Source of the DNA: Pseudomonas synxantha BG33R
GTDB taxonomy: Bacteria; Pseudomonadota; Gammaproteobacteria; Pseudomonadales; Pseudomonadaceae
Length of the DNA: 64,000 nt
Assembly (NCBI RefSeq): GCF_000263715.2
Contig: NZ_CM001514.1
Coordinates: 4,467,674-4,531,673, forward strand
Reading direction: 5' to 3'
Part shown: positions 1 to 7,955 of the stretch, in pieces
How the letters are laid out: each line of letters starts with the position of its first letter
Numbering within the stretch: the stretch's first letter is position 1
Position numbers and translations under genes: made by a program
The notes under the pieces: model-generated
Databases searched by the model: none
What the model saw: the letters and a program-made list of their open reading frames with translations, nothing else
What the model was told of the DNA's origin: nothing

Positions 1-108
1 CTGTCCTGTTACCTGGTGCCGTTGCCGTGGGCTCGCGGCTTCATGCTGACCAGCGCCGTGCTGGTGACGATCTACATCCTGCGCCAGAAAACCCTGCCCC
101 CGCGCTGA
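1..108 (+). CDS. C-terminal end of an unidentified membrane protein (partial)
   Basis: The frame is open from the first base and ends at TGA 106-108, giving 35 residues. They contain a hydrophobic run (MLTSAVLVTIYIL) followed by a short basic tail (RQKTLPPR), which is what the last transmembrane helix and cytoplasmic end of an inner-membrane protein look like. The 5' part lies outside the window, so the family cannot be named. A GC-rich inverted repeat at about 187-205 follows the gene and precedes the next start; it could end this transcript but has only a short T-rich tail. Confidence 0.55.
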   Translation: MSCYLVPLPWARGFMLTSAVLVTIYILRQKTLPPR

Positions 109-226
109 ATGCACCTGCGACATTAGATCCCACGCGACCTTGGTCGACACTGACTAACAACAGGCATCATGCGAGACTGTCCAACCGGGCCCGGAATGCC
201 CGGGTGTTCTTATGCTCGGAGTTACC

Positions 227-3200
227 ATGACGCTGTCCAGCGGGCTGATCGCCGCCGTTGCCCTGGCCTATATGGCCATTATGTTTGCCATCGCCTTTTA
301 CGGTGACCGCCGCCATGCGCCGCTGCCACCCCGGGTGCGTGCGTGGGTCTATAGCTTGTCGCTGGCGGTGTACTGCACCAGTTGGACGTTCTTTGGAGCG
401 GTAGGCCAAGCCGCCGAGCAGTTGTGGGCATTTTTACCGATCTACCTGGGGCCGGTGCTGTTACTGGTGTTGGCGCCTTGGGTGCTGCAGAAGATGATCC
501 TGATCAGCAAGCAGGAAAACATCACCTCCATCGCCGACTTTATCGCCGCTCGCTATGGCAAATCCCAATCCCTGGCGGTGGTGGTCGCGCTGATCTGTCT
601 GGTCGGCGTGCTGCCCTATATCGCGCTGCAACTCAAAGGCATCGTGCTGGGCGTAAACCTGTTGATCGGCGCCGGCCCCGACACCACCGGTACCCGGGCT
701 CAGGACACGGCCTTGATCGTATCGCTGGTGCTGGCGCTGTTCACTATCGTGTTTGGTACGCGCAACCTCGATGCCACCGAACACCACCGGGGCATGGTGC
801 TGGCGATTGCCTTTGAGTCTTTGGTCAAGCTGTTCGCATTCCTCGCGGTCGGTGCGTTTGTGACCTACGGCTTGTACGACGGTTTCGGCGATCTGTTCAG
901 CCAGGCCATGCTCGCACCGCGCCTGGAGGAATACTGGAAAGAAACGATCAACTGGCCATCAATGGTGGTGCAGACTGGCGTCGCCATGATGGCGATCATC
1001 TGCCTGCCCCGGCAATTCCATGTGACCGTCGTTGAGAACATTGACCCGCAGGACCTGCGCCTGGCCAAGTGGGTATTCCCGGCGTACTTGATCCTCGCCG
1101 CGTTGTTCGTGGTACCGATCGCCCTGGGCGGCAAAATGCTGTTGCCCGGTTCGGTGCTGCCCGACTCCTACGTGATCAGCCTGCCGATGGCCCAGGCTCA
1201 CCCGGCCCTCGCCGTGCTGGCGTTCATCGGCGGGGCTTCGGCAGCCACCGGCATGGTCATCGTGGCCAGCATCGCGTTGTCGACCATGGTCTCCAACGAC
1301 ATGCTGTTGCCCTGGTTGCTGCGCCGCTCCAGCGCCGAGCGGCCGTTCGAAGTATTCCGCCACTGGATGCTCTCGGTACGCCGGGTGAGCATTGTGATCA
1401 TTCTGCTGCTGGCGTATGTGAGCTACCGTCTGCTCGGCTCGACTGCCAGCCTGGCCACCATCGGCCAGATCGCTTTTGCCGCCGTGACCCAACTGGCCCC
1501 GGCGATGCTCGGTGCGCTCTACTGGAAGCAGGCCAACCGACGCGGTGTATTTGCCGGCCTGGCTGCCGGTACATTCCTGTGGTTCTACACCTTGGTCCTA
1601 CCGGTGACGGCGAAAAGCCTTGGCTGGTCGCTCAGCCTTTTCCCCGGCCTGACCTGGATGCACTCCCACCCATTCGGGCTGTCGGTGACGTCTCTGACCT
1701 TGGGTACAGTGTTCTCCCTGGCGGGTAACTTCACCCTCTTCGTCTGGGTATCGATGCTGTCGCGCACGCGGGTTTCCGAGCACTGGCAGGCCGGCCGGTT
1801 TATCGGCCAGGAAATCAACCAGCGCGCCAATGCTCGTTCCATGTTGTCGGTGCAGATCAGCGACCTGCTCAGCCTGGCTGCACGTTTCGTCGGCGAAGAA
1901 CGTGCCCAGCAGAGCTTCATTCGCTTTGCCTATCGCCAGGGTAAAGGCTTCAACCCCAACCAGAATGCCGACAACGATTGGATTGCCCATACCGAGCGTT
2001 TGTTGGCCGGCGTGCTCGGCGCCTCCTCGACGCGGGCAGTGGTGAAAGCCGCGATCGAAGGGCGGGAAATGCAGCTGGAGGACGTAGTACGCATCGCCGA
2101 CGAAGCCTCCGAGGTGCTGCAATTCAACCGCGCCCTGCTGCAAGGCGCTATCGAGAACATTACCCAGGGCATCAGCGTGGTGGACCAGTCGCTCAAGCTG
2201 GTGGCCTGGAACCGACGCTACCTGGAGCTGTTCAACTACCCGGACGGTTTGATCAGCGTTGGCCGGCCGATTGCCGACATTATTCGCTACAACGCCGAGC
2301 GCGGCCTGTGCGGGCCGGGTGAAGCCGAAGTACATGTGGCGCGACGCTTGCACTGGATGCGCCAGGGCCGCGCGCACACCTCCGAGCGCCTGTTCCCCAA
2401 TGGCCGGGTGATCGAGTTGATCGGCAACCCGATGCCCGGTGGCGGTTTTGTCATGAGTTTCACCGACATCACCGCGTTCCGCGAAGCCGAACAGGCACTG
2501 ACCGAGGCAAACGAAGGCCTGGAACAACGAGTGACCGAGCGCACCCATGAGTTGTCGCAGCTCAACGTGGCGCTGACCGACGCCAAAGGCGTGGCCGAAT
2601 CTGCCAGCCAGTCGAAGACCCGCTTCCTGGCGGCAGTCAGTCATGACCTGATGCAACCCTTGAACGCGGCGCGGCTGTTCTCCGCCGCCCTCTCCCACCA
2701 GCACGACGGCCTGTCCGACGAGGCGCGGCAACTGGTGCAGCATCTGGATAGCTCGTTGCGCTCAGCCGAAGACCTGATCAGCGACTTGCTGGATATCTCG
2801 CGCCTGGAAAACGGCAAGATCAACCCACAACGCCAGCCCTTTGTACTCAATGAGCTATTTGACACCCTGGGCGCAGAATTCAAGGCGCTGGCCCATGAGC
2901 AAGGTTTGCGCTTCCGTTGGCGCGGCAGCCGCCTGCGAGTGGACAGCGACATCAAGTTGCTGCGGCGGGTGTTGCAGAACTTTCTGACCAATGCCTTCCG
3001 TTATGCCGACGGGCCCGTGCTGCTGGGCGTACGTCGACGTCAGGGCGAACTGTGCCTGGAAGTATGGGACCGCGGCCCGGGCATTCCGCCGGACAAGCAA
3101 AAAGTGATCTTCGAAGAATTCAAGCGCCTGGACAGCCACCAGACCCGCGCCGAGAAGGGCCTGGGCCTGGGCTTGGCGATTGCCGACGGCCTGTGCCGCG

Positions 3201-3697
3201 TGTTGGGCCATCGCCTGAGCGTGCGCTCGTGGCCGGGCAAGGGCAGCGTGTTTAGCGTATGCGTGCCGCTGGCGCGCAACCAGACCAGCCCGCAGCCAAA
3301 AGCCGCCGTGGAGAACGGCCTGCCCCTGAGCGGTGCGCGGGTGCTGTGCGTGGATAATGAGGAAAGCATCCTGATCGGTATGCGCAGCCTGCTGACACGC
3401 TGGGGCTGCGAAGTCTGGACCGCCACCGACCAGGCCGAGTGCGCAGCGCTGCTGGCCGACGGTATGCGACCGCAACTGGCGCTGGTGGATTATCACCTGG
3501 ACCACGGCGAAACCGGCACCGAACTGATGGGGTGGCTGCGAGCGCAATTGGCCGAGCCTATTCCCGGCGTGGTGATCAGTGCCGACGGGCGCCCGGAGAT
3601 GGTGGCGCAGGTGCATGGGGCGGGGCTGGACTACCTGGCCAAGCCGGTGAAGCCGGCGGCGTTGAGGGCACTGTTGAGCAGGCACCTGCCCTTGTAA
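227..3697 (+). CDS. Hybrid sensor histidine kinase with sodium:solute symporter domain, PAS and receiver (PA3271-like)
   Basis: A 1156-residue inner-membrane signalling protein. Residues about 1-500 form a 13-helix sodium:solute symporter (SSS) domain. A PAS domain follows at about 630-745 ('ITQGISVVDQSLKLVAWNRR'), then a coiled linker, the dimerisation/phosphoacceptor motif 'VSHDLMQPLN' with His806, the ATP-binding domain (N box 'LQNFLTNAFRYA', G1 'DRGPGIP', G2 'GLGLGLAI'), and a C-terminal receiver ('VLCVDNEES', predicted phospho-Asp1088 in 'LVDYHLD', 'AKPVK'). The layout resembles CbrA plus a receiver and matches what I remember of P. aeruginosa PA3271; the ligand is unknown. I chose ATG 227 over ATG 212 because GGAG at 218-221 is well spaced for 227. 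No cognate response regulator gene is adjacent. Confidence 0.93.
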   Translation: MTLSSGLIAAVALAYMAIMFAIAFYGDRRHAPLPPRVRAWVYSLSLAVYCTSWTFFGAVGQAAEQLWAFLPIYLGPVLLLVLAPWVLQKMILISKQENITSIADFIAARYGKSQSLAVVVALICLVGVLPYIALQLKGIVLGVNLLIGAGPDTTGTRAQDTALIVSLVLALFTIVFGTRNLDATEHHRGMVLAIAFESLVKLFAFLAVGAFVTYGLYDGFGDLFSQAMLAPRLEEYWKETINWPSMVVQTGVAMMAIICLPRQFHVTVVENIDPQDLRLAKWVFPAYLILAALFVVPIALGGKMLLPGSVLPDSYVISLPMAQAHPALAVLAFIGGASAATGMVIVASIALSTMVSNDMLLPWLLRRSSAERPFEVFRHWMLSVRRVSIVIILLLAYVSYRLLGSTASLATIGQIAFAAVTQLAPAMLGALYWKQANRRGVFAGLAAGTFLWFYTLVLPVTAKSLGWSLSLFPGLTWMHSHPFGLSVTSLTLGTVFSLAGNFTLFVWVSMLSRTRVSEHWQAGRFIGQEINQRANARSMLSVQISDLLSLAARFVGEERAQQSFIRFAYRQGKGFNPNQNADNDWIAHTERLLAGVLGASSTRAVVKAAIEGREMQLEDVVRIADEASEVLQFNRALLQGAIENITQGISVVDQSLKLVAWNRRYLELFNYPDGLISVGRPIADIIRYNAERGLCGPGEAEVHVARRLHWMRQGRAHTSERLFPNGRVIELIGNPMPGGGFVMSFTDITAFREAEQALTEANEGLEQRVTERTHELSQLNVALTDAKGVAESASQSKTRFLAAVSHDLMQPLNAARLFSAALSHQHDGLSDEARQLVQHLDSSLRSAEDLISDLLDISRLENGKINPQRQPFVLNELFDTLGAEFKALAHEQGLRFRWRGSRLRVDSDIKLLRRVLQNFLTNAFRYADGPVLLGVRRRQGELCLEVWDRGPGIPPDKQKVIFEEFKRLDSHQTRAEKGLGLGLAIADGLCRVLGHRLSVRSWPGKGSVFSVCVPLARNQTSPQPKAAVENGLPLSGARVLCVDNEESILIGMRSLLTRWGCEVWTATDQAECAALLADGMRPQLALVDYHLDHGETGTELMGWLRAQLAEPIPGVVISADGRPEMVAQVHGAGLDYLAKPVKPAALRALLSRHLPL

Positions 3698-3715
3698 AAG
3701 GGTCGTGCGTGGTCA

Positions 3716-3748
3716 AAATGTGGGAGGGGCTTGCCCACTCCCGCATTT
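3716..3748. repeat. Degenerate REP hairpin between two convergent genes
   Basis: An imperfect palindrome of the form AAATG-tGGGAG...CTCCC-gCATTT sits in the 61-base gap between the converging kinase and rmuC genes. It resembles the REP family seen repeatedly in this window, with a shortened loop. Its position suggests it could end transcription from both sides. Confidence 0.75.
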
Positions 3749-3758
3749 GGCCCCACCT

Positions 3759-5243
3759 CTATTCGGGGAGATGCGCCACGCCATCCGAATCTGTCATCGC
3801 TCGCTCCAGTAAATCCGCCGGAAGGCTCTTGCTGGCTCGGGCGCCGAGCAACCTTAACTGCTCGGTACGGCTGACCAGATTCCCACGCCCGTCCGTCAAT
3901 TTGTTGCGCGCCGCGCTGTAAGCCTTGTCCAACTGCTGCAGCCGGTTGCCCACTTCGTCCAGGTCCTGGATAAACAACACGAACTTGTCGTACAGCCAAC
4001 CGGCACGCTCGGCGATTTCCCGGGCGTTCTGGCTCTGACGCTCCTGCTTCCACAGGCTGTCGATCACCCGCAGGGTGGCGAGCAAGGTGGTGGGGCTGAC
4101 AATCACGATATGGCGATCGAAGGCTTCCTGGAACAAATTCGGTTCAGCCTGCAAGGCCGCGGAAAAAGCCGCCTCGATCGGTACGAACAGCAGAACGAAA
4201 TCCAGGCTGTGCAAACCTTCCAGGCGCTTGTAGTCCTTGCCGGCCAAGCCCTTGACGTGATTGCGCAAAGACAGCACATGCTGCTTCAACGCCGCCTGGC
4301 CAATCACTTCGTCATCTGCCGCGACGTACTGTTGATAGGCGGTCAAGCTGACCTTGGAGTCGACCACCACCTGCTTGTCGCCCGGCAACATGATCAGCAC
4401 GTCCGGCTGGAAGCGCTCGCCATCCGGGCCCTTGAGGCTGACCTGGGTCTGGTATTCGCGGCCTTTTTCCAGGCCTGCGTGTTCCAGCACCCGCTCAAGA
4501 ATCAGTTCCCCCCAGTTGCCCTGGGTTTTCTGCCCCTTGAGGGCGCGGGTCAGGTTGGTGGCTTCGTCCGACAGGCGCAAGTTCAGTTGCTGCAGGCGCT
4601 CAAGCTCCTTGGCCAGGGAGAACCGCTCACGGGCTTCGTTTTGATAGCTTTCTTCAACGCGTTTCTCGAAGGACTGGATGCGCTCCTTGAGCGGGTCGAG
4701 CAACTGGCCCAGGCGTTCCTGGCTGGTTTCGGCGAAGCGCTGTTCACGCTCGTCGAAGATTTTACCGGCAAGCTCGGCGAACTGAGCACGCAGCTCGTCC
4801 CGTGAGCCTTGCAGGTCAGTGAGGCGCTGCTGATGGCTCTCCTGCTGCTCGCGCAATTCCGCGCTCAGGGCTGCGGCCAAGGCATCGAGACGGCGCAGTT
4901 CGGTTTCCTTGGCGCTGCGATCGAGGTTCCAGGCATGGGCGGCATCGCGGGCGTTATCGCGGTCGATCTGCAACAGTTCGACTTCGCGGCCCAGTGCCGC
5001 CAGGTCGGCTTGTTTGGCGGCGTTGGCCTGGCTCAGGTCGCTGATTTCATCGCGACTGGCGTCCAGTTGGGCGGCGAGCCCTTCCTGGGCCAGTTGCGCG
5101 TTTGCCAGGCGTTCTTCCAGCAGTTCCCAGCCGGTGTTACGCGCGTTCAAGCGCCGCTGAATCTGCCAGCACAGCGCCAGTAACGGTACGGCTGCGCCAA
5201 CGAGCCCCAAGGCAATACTGGTCCAGTCAAAAACCATAGCCAT
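3759..5243 (-). CDS. rmuC: DNA recombination protein RmuC
   Basis: RmuC-family protein, about 494 residues. It has one N-terminal membrane helix (VFDWTSIALGLVGAAVPLLALCW), a long coiled coil rich in E, Q, L and R (about 35-190), and the conserved RmuC nuclease-like domain ('GNWGELILERVLEHAGLEKGREY', 'QPDVLIMLPGDKQVVVDSKVSL', 'FVPIEAAF', 'IVSPTTLLATLRVI'). The family limits inversions and rearrangements between short inverted repeats. Several in-frame starts exist (ATG 5252, 5243, 5237) and none has a strong ribosome binding site; 5243 is my best guess. It converges on the kinase gene. Confidence 0.93.
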   Translation of the reverse strand: MAMVFDWTSIALGLVGAAVPLLALCWQIQRRLNARNTGWELLEERLANAQLAQEGLAAQLDASRDEISDLSQANAAKQADLAALGREVELLQIDRDNARDAAHAWNLDRSAKETELRRLDALAAALSAELREQQESHQQRLTDLQGSRDELRAQFAELAGKIFDEREQRFAETSQERLGQLLDPLKERIQSFEKRVEESYQNEARERFSLAKELERLQQLNLRLSDEATNLTRALKGQKTQGNWGELILERVLEHAGLEKGREYQTQVSLKGPDGERFQPDVLIMLPGDKQVVVDSKVSLTAYQQYVAADDEVIGQAALKQHVLSLRNHVKGLAGKDYKRLEGLHSLDFVLLFVPIEAAFSAALQAEPNLFQEAFDRHIVIVSPTTLLATLRVIDSLWKQERQSQNAREIAERAGWLYDKFVLFIQDLDEVGNRLQQLDKAYSAARNKLTDGRGNLVSRTEQLRLLGARASKSLPADLLERAMTDSDGVAHLPE

Positions 5244-5298
5244 TTCTGCCATCACCAAAAAAGATCAAGGGTAACCAAGCACAGGGCGCGAAGACAGC

Positions 5299-5622
5299 TC
5301 AGTCTTCGACCTGGCCCAGTTCACGCTGGGCGCGACGATCACCGGCGCGAGCGGCCGAGCGTAATAGATCATGACCAATGCGCCGATCACGGGCGTTTCC
5401 GCACTCACGGCACATCAGTTGGCCGAGACGACTCTGTGCGGCCACCACGCCTTCCCGGGCAGGCTGCTTGAGCAAGCGCCCGGCGAAGTGCTTGACGTTG
5501 CTGCTCTGGCCCAGACGCGGGCTGTCGAGCAGCCACAGAGCGACCTTCAAGGAAAAACGCTTGGGTGCGGTAACAGTTTGAGTAGTGTCGGTAACAGAAG
5601 GTGATACTGAGCGAAACTTCAT
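5299..5622 (-). CDS. SEL1-repeat-like small protein
   Basis: The conserved part is 107 residues starting at ATG 5622 (MKFRSVSPSVTD...). It has a helical segment 'ALWLLDSPRLGQ' and then a TPR/SEL1-like stretch 'GVVAAQSRLGQLMCRECG' followed by 'RAGDRRAQRELGQVED', with the alternating Ala/Leu/Gly pattern of SEL1 repeats. The function is unknown; such short single-domain proteins are common and conserved in Pseudomonas. The longer open frame running up to 5781 is not convincing because its extra residues are rich in Cys and Arg and lack any motif. It lies just upstream of rmuC on the same strand, 55 bases away, so co-transcription is possible. Confidence 0.72.
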   Translation of the reverse strand: MKFRSVSPSVTDTTQTVTAPKRFSLKVALWLLDSPRLGQSSNVKHFAGRLLKQPAREGVVAAQSRLGQLMCRECGNARDRRIGHDLLRSAARAGDRRAQRELGQVED

Positions 5623-6078
5623 AAAGCACTGTGGGACAGAACGGAAGGCGCGCCACTCTACTCTTTTTTTCGTACAGGTAAAGCTGAAAAAAACCTGCAC
5701 GCCCGTCCTAGAGCAAGCGCTTGGGACAATCCACAGAAGCTGTGGATAACTCAGTGGACAACCCTCCTTGAACTCGCGCAAAGGCCCATGGAACGGGGCC
5801 CCCGGTCAAACTGACGATTTTTTCACCAATAAAAAAAGCCAGATTTTTCATTGACTTAAATTTTGATTACAGGCAAACGGATGCGCTTCACGGTGAGTAA
5901 AAGGAGGGTTACACACGCCGCAACTAATGTGCACAAGTACCTATTCGCGGGTTATAACGCCGGCGTTTTTTGATTCAACACGCGTTAAACATGTTACTGA
6001 GCGGACAAACCCGAGGGCTTTTCAAATCTGCCCCGGCTCGCCACACTGCGCCACCGTCAACGCAACTCTGTAGGGCCG
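5623..6078. other. 456-base intergenic region with DnaA-box-like sites
   Basis: This divergent intergenic region holds no gene that I can support. It contains an exact DnaA box TTATCCACA on the minus strand (5741-5749), a weaker opposed copy at 5728-5736 and a 7/9 match TTGTCCACT at 5753-5761. From about 5815 to 5880 it becomes unusually AT-rich for this genome (several A and T runs, 'cattgacttaaattttgatt'). It probably contains the promoters for both flanking small genes. Confidence 0.45.
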
Positions 6079-6384
6079 ATGAAAGGAATTCTGCTTTTCG
6101 CCATGCTGCTGTTGGCCATCTGCGCGACATCGTTGGGAATCAATGCCGCGCTACCCTCTCCGGACGGCGCGTTGTTTGCCATCGCGATTTTGCTCTCGGC
6201 CGCCTTTACCGCCGCGAGCCTGTGCATCGAACTGAGTGACGGCCGGATCAATGATCTGCACGAGGTCATGCAACTGATCGAGACCGGCCAGTCCTTGCGC
6301 CTGACGCTCGCCGCCTACGCACTGGGCTGCGCCCTGGCTGCGTCTGTGACCGTACTGGTCTATCGTGGATTGCTCGGCGGCTGA
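6079..6384 (+). CDS. Small three-helix membrane protein of unknown function
   Basis: 101 residues starting at ATG 6079, with AGGG upstream as a weak ribosome binding site. Three hydrophobic segments are visible: residues about 3-25 (signal-anchor-like, ILLFAMLLLAICATSLGI), 32-50 (ALFAIAILLSAAFTAASL) and 76-97 (LRLTLAAYALGCALAASVTVLVY). The polar loop 'IELSDGRINDLHEVMQLIETG' lies between the second and third. I do not recognise a family. Codon use matches the neighbours, so it appears to be a real resident gene. Confidence 0.72.
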   Translation: MKGILLFAMLLLAICATSLGINAALPSPDGALFAIAILLSAAFTAASLCIELSDGRINDLHEVMQLIETGQSLRLTLAAYALGCALAASVTVLVYRGLLGG

Positions 6385-6826
6385 TTAAAGTTTTTTGCCA
6401 CCCCCCTTCCCTTTCCTGTTTCATTCCGTTACTATCCGCGGCGTTAGTACCAAGCTGAAAGTCAATTCTGGTCGAACAAGTCCCCTGAACCACACGGGAT
6501 CGACCACCTCGATGGTTTCCAGGTATCGCTTGCGACGACACTGCCTTTGAACAAGCAAAGGGTGTCGCGAAGTTTACATACTCTGACCGAACCAACCTGC
6601 AAATTGATCAGGATCTTCACCCCGGGCCCAGAACCTTTGCCCCTGTTGTGTTGCCTGCCCTCCTAAGTACCTACCTGCCAGCCCAAGCGCGCCTAAATTA
6701 TTAGCGCTTCAAACTGGCTGCTTTGTTCCAGTCAGGTTCTTCGCTTGATCAATGGTGATCAGCGTTACTGGAACGTTTTAACGTTGCACGGTTCTTATCC
6801 GTGTCATTTGTAGGAACACCAATAAT
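6385..6826. other. 442-base gene-free region with a strong hairpin (possible structured leader)
   Basis: I see no convincing gene here. A long hairpin lies at 6532-6568: outer pairs GCGA..ACAC with GTGT..TCGC and an inner CTTTG/CAAAG stem closing an AACAAG loop. A second small inverted repeat, GATCA-ATGG-TGATC, lies at about 6748-6761. If transcription starts early in the region, the downstream 74-residue gene has a long structured 5' untranslated region. An independent small RNA is also possible. Confidence 0.4.
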
Positions 6827-7051
6827 ATGAACGCTCAAATCCACACTCAGGATGCCATTCGCACCCTCACTAACGCTTTTGCCCCAATGAACTGCCTGAT
6901 CATGGCCGCTCGCAAAGGCTGCTTCAGCTTCACCCTGGTCAATGAACACGGTATCGCTCGTCACAGCGAACGCCTGTACCCCGATCAATACTCCAGCGCA
7001 GAACCGCTGCAGGCCGTGATCGAGCGTACCCGTCAGGCACTGACTGCCTGA
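6827..7051 (+). CDS. Conserved small protein of unknown function, 74 residues
   Basis: The protein begins MNAQIHTQDAIRTLTNAF and ends VIERTRQALTA. It is soluble, with helical ends and a central strand-rich part ('CFSFTLVNEHGIARHSERLY'). AGGA lies at 6812-6815, an acceptable distance from ATG 6827. It is followed at once by a clear rho-independent terminator, so it is a one-gene unit. I believe it is one of the small conserved Pseudomonas hypotheticals, but I cannot name a function. Confidence 0.75.
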   Translation: MNAQIHTQDAIRTLTNAFAPMNCLIMAARKGCFSFTLVNEHGIARHSERLYPDQYSSAEPLQAVIERTRQALTA

Positions 7052-7072
7052 TCGACCGAGTCGCTGAAAACA

Positions 7073-7103
7073 AAAACCCTGTCTGAAAAACAGGGTTTTT
7101 TAT
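7073..7103 (+). terminator. Rho-independent terminator after the 74-residue gene
   Basis: The stem AAACCCTGT / ACAGGGTTT encloses a CTGAAAA loop and is followed by a run of T. Confidence 0.9.
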
Positions 7104-7227
7104 TGCCTGAAATTTGGCGCGGGCCTGTATTTACTAAGCACCGATAGATATAAACGTTATAACTGAATAGACAAGATGTTTTAAAAACAGTCCTTTACAT
7201 CATGAATATGACACTACACTTCAACTC

Positions 7228-7245
7228 AAGCGGCATCGTCCGCTT
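7228..7245. repeat. Short hairpin in the leader of the lysozyme-like gene
   Basis: AAGCGG-CATCGT-CCGCTT forms a 6-base stem (7 with flanking C/G) about 80 bases before the next start. It has no T-run, so it is more likely a leader structure or operator than a terminator. The 222-base region 7104-7326 otherwise holds only AT-rich promoter-like sequence. Confidence 0.45.
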
Positions 7246-7326
7246 GCGACGGGCCTGAGATCCGATTCACCGCTGCCAAGCCCTCCTTCTCAGGCTCGTC
7301 CACCCCATTTATGGACTGAGGCTTGT

Positions 7327-7809
7327 ATGGGTATTGCCGCCAGCGAATTGTGTCGTTATGTGATCAGGCCGACCTTGACCTACCTCGGCTGCCATAACCC
7401 AACAGCCGAGTCCTTGTTACTGGGCATCGCCGCCAGCCAGTCGGAACTGGGGTCGGCCCTGCATGATCGGCGCGGCCATGGCCTCTATAGCATCACTGAA
7501 CCCCGCCACCGTGCCCTCTGGGACGAATACCTGGCGCTGGACCCGGAACGCGCAAGCCTGGTGCGCGGGCTGGCCAGCCAACATGCGTTTCTGAGTGCGC
7601 CCCAGGTGGAGTTGACGGTAAACCTGCGATACGCCACGGCAATCGCCTGGTTGCTGGTAGAACAACACCGCCCGGCACTGCCCGCCCCAGGCGACGTATT
7701 GGCCATGGCGCGTATCTGGAAAGAAATATTCCACCCTCAAGGGAGGCTGCGGGATTTTACCCAAGCCTGGCAAAGCTGCGTCCCATCCATAAAACAGGTG
7801 ATCTGCTGA
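7327..7809 (+). CDS. Orphan lysozyme/transglycosylase-like protein resembling phage-encoded proteins
   Basis: 160 residues with a well-placed GAGG before ATG 7327. The sequence runs 'CRYVIRPTLTYLGCHNPTAE', 'LLLGIAASQSELGSALHDRR' and 'GLYSITEPRHRALWDEYLA', then 'NLRYATAIAWLLVEQHRPAL'. The order resembles a group of small phage and prophage proteins with 'AAE.LLLGTA..ES.LG' and 'G..GL.QIEP.TH', which I relate to the lysozyme-like fold, with Glu near residue 40 in the place of a catalytic acid. No signal peptide, holin or other phage gene is nearby. The family link is from memory of similar sequences and is only moderately certain; muralytic activity is inference. Confidence 0.6.
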   Translation: MGIAASELCRYVIRPTLTYLGCHNPTAESLLLGIAASQSELGSALHDRRGHGLYSITEPRHRALWDEYLALDPERASLVRGLASQHAFLSAPQVELTVNLRYATAIAWLLVEQHRPALPAPGDVLAMARIWKEIFHPQGRLRDFTQAWQSCVPSIKQVIC

Positions 7810-7955
7810 CCGGGCAAATTGCAAGATTCGGCAAAAAACAGCGAATCTGGTCGGATTGTCCTACAAAACCGCTCTATCTCCTGCATTACACCCTATAGCG
7901 CGATCGCAAATTTATTGTTACTTTCCGCTGCGGTGATCACCTCGGAGTTCTAATA

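Noticed and set aside
6740..6765. An Anr box before the 74-residue gene
   Set aside because: The inverted GATCA/TGATC pair has a 4-base spacer but lacks the TTGAT-N4-ATCAA register.
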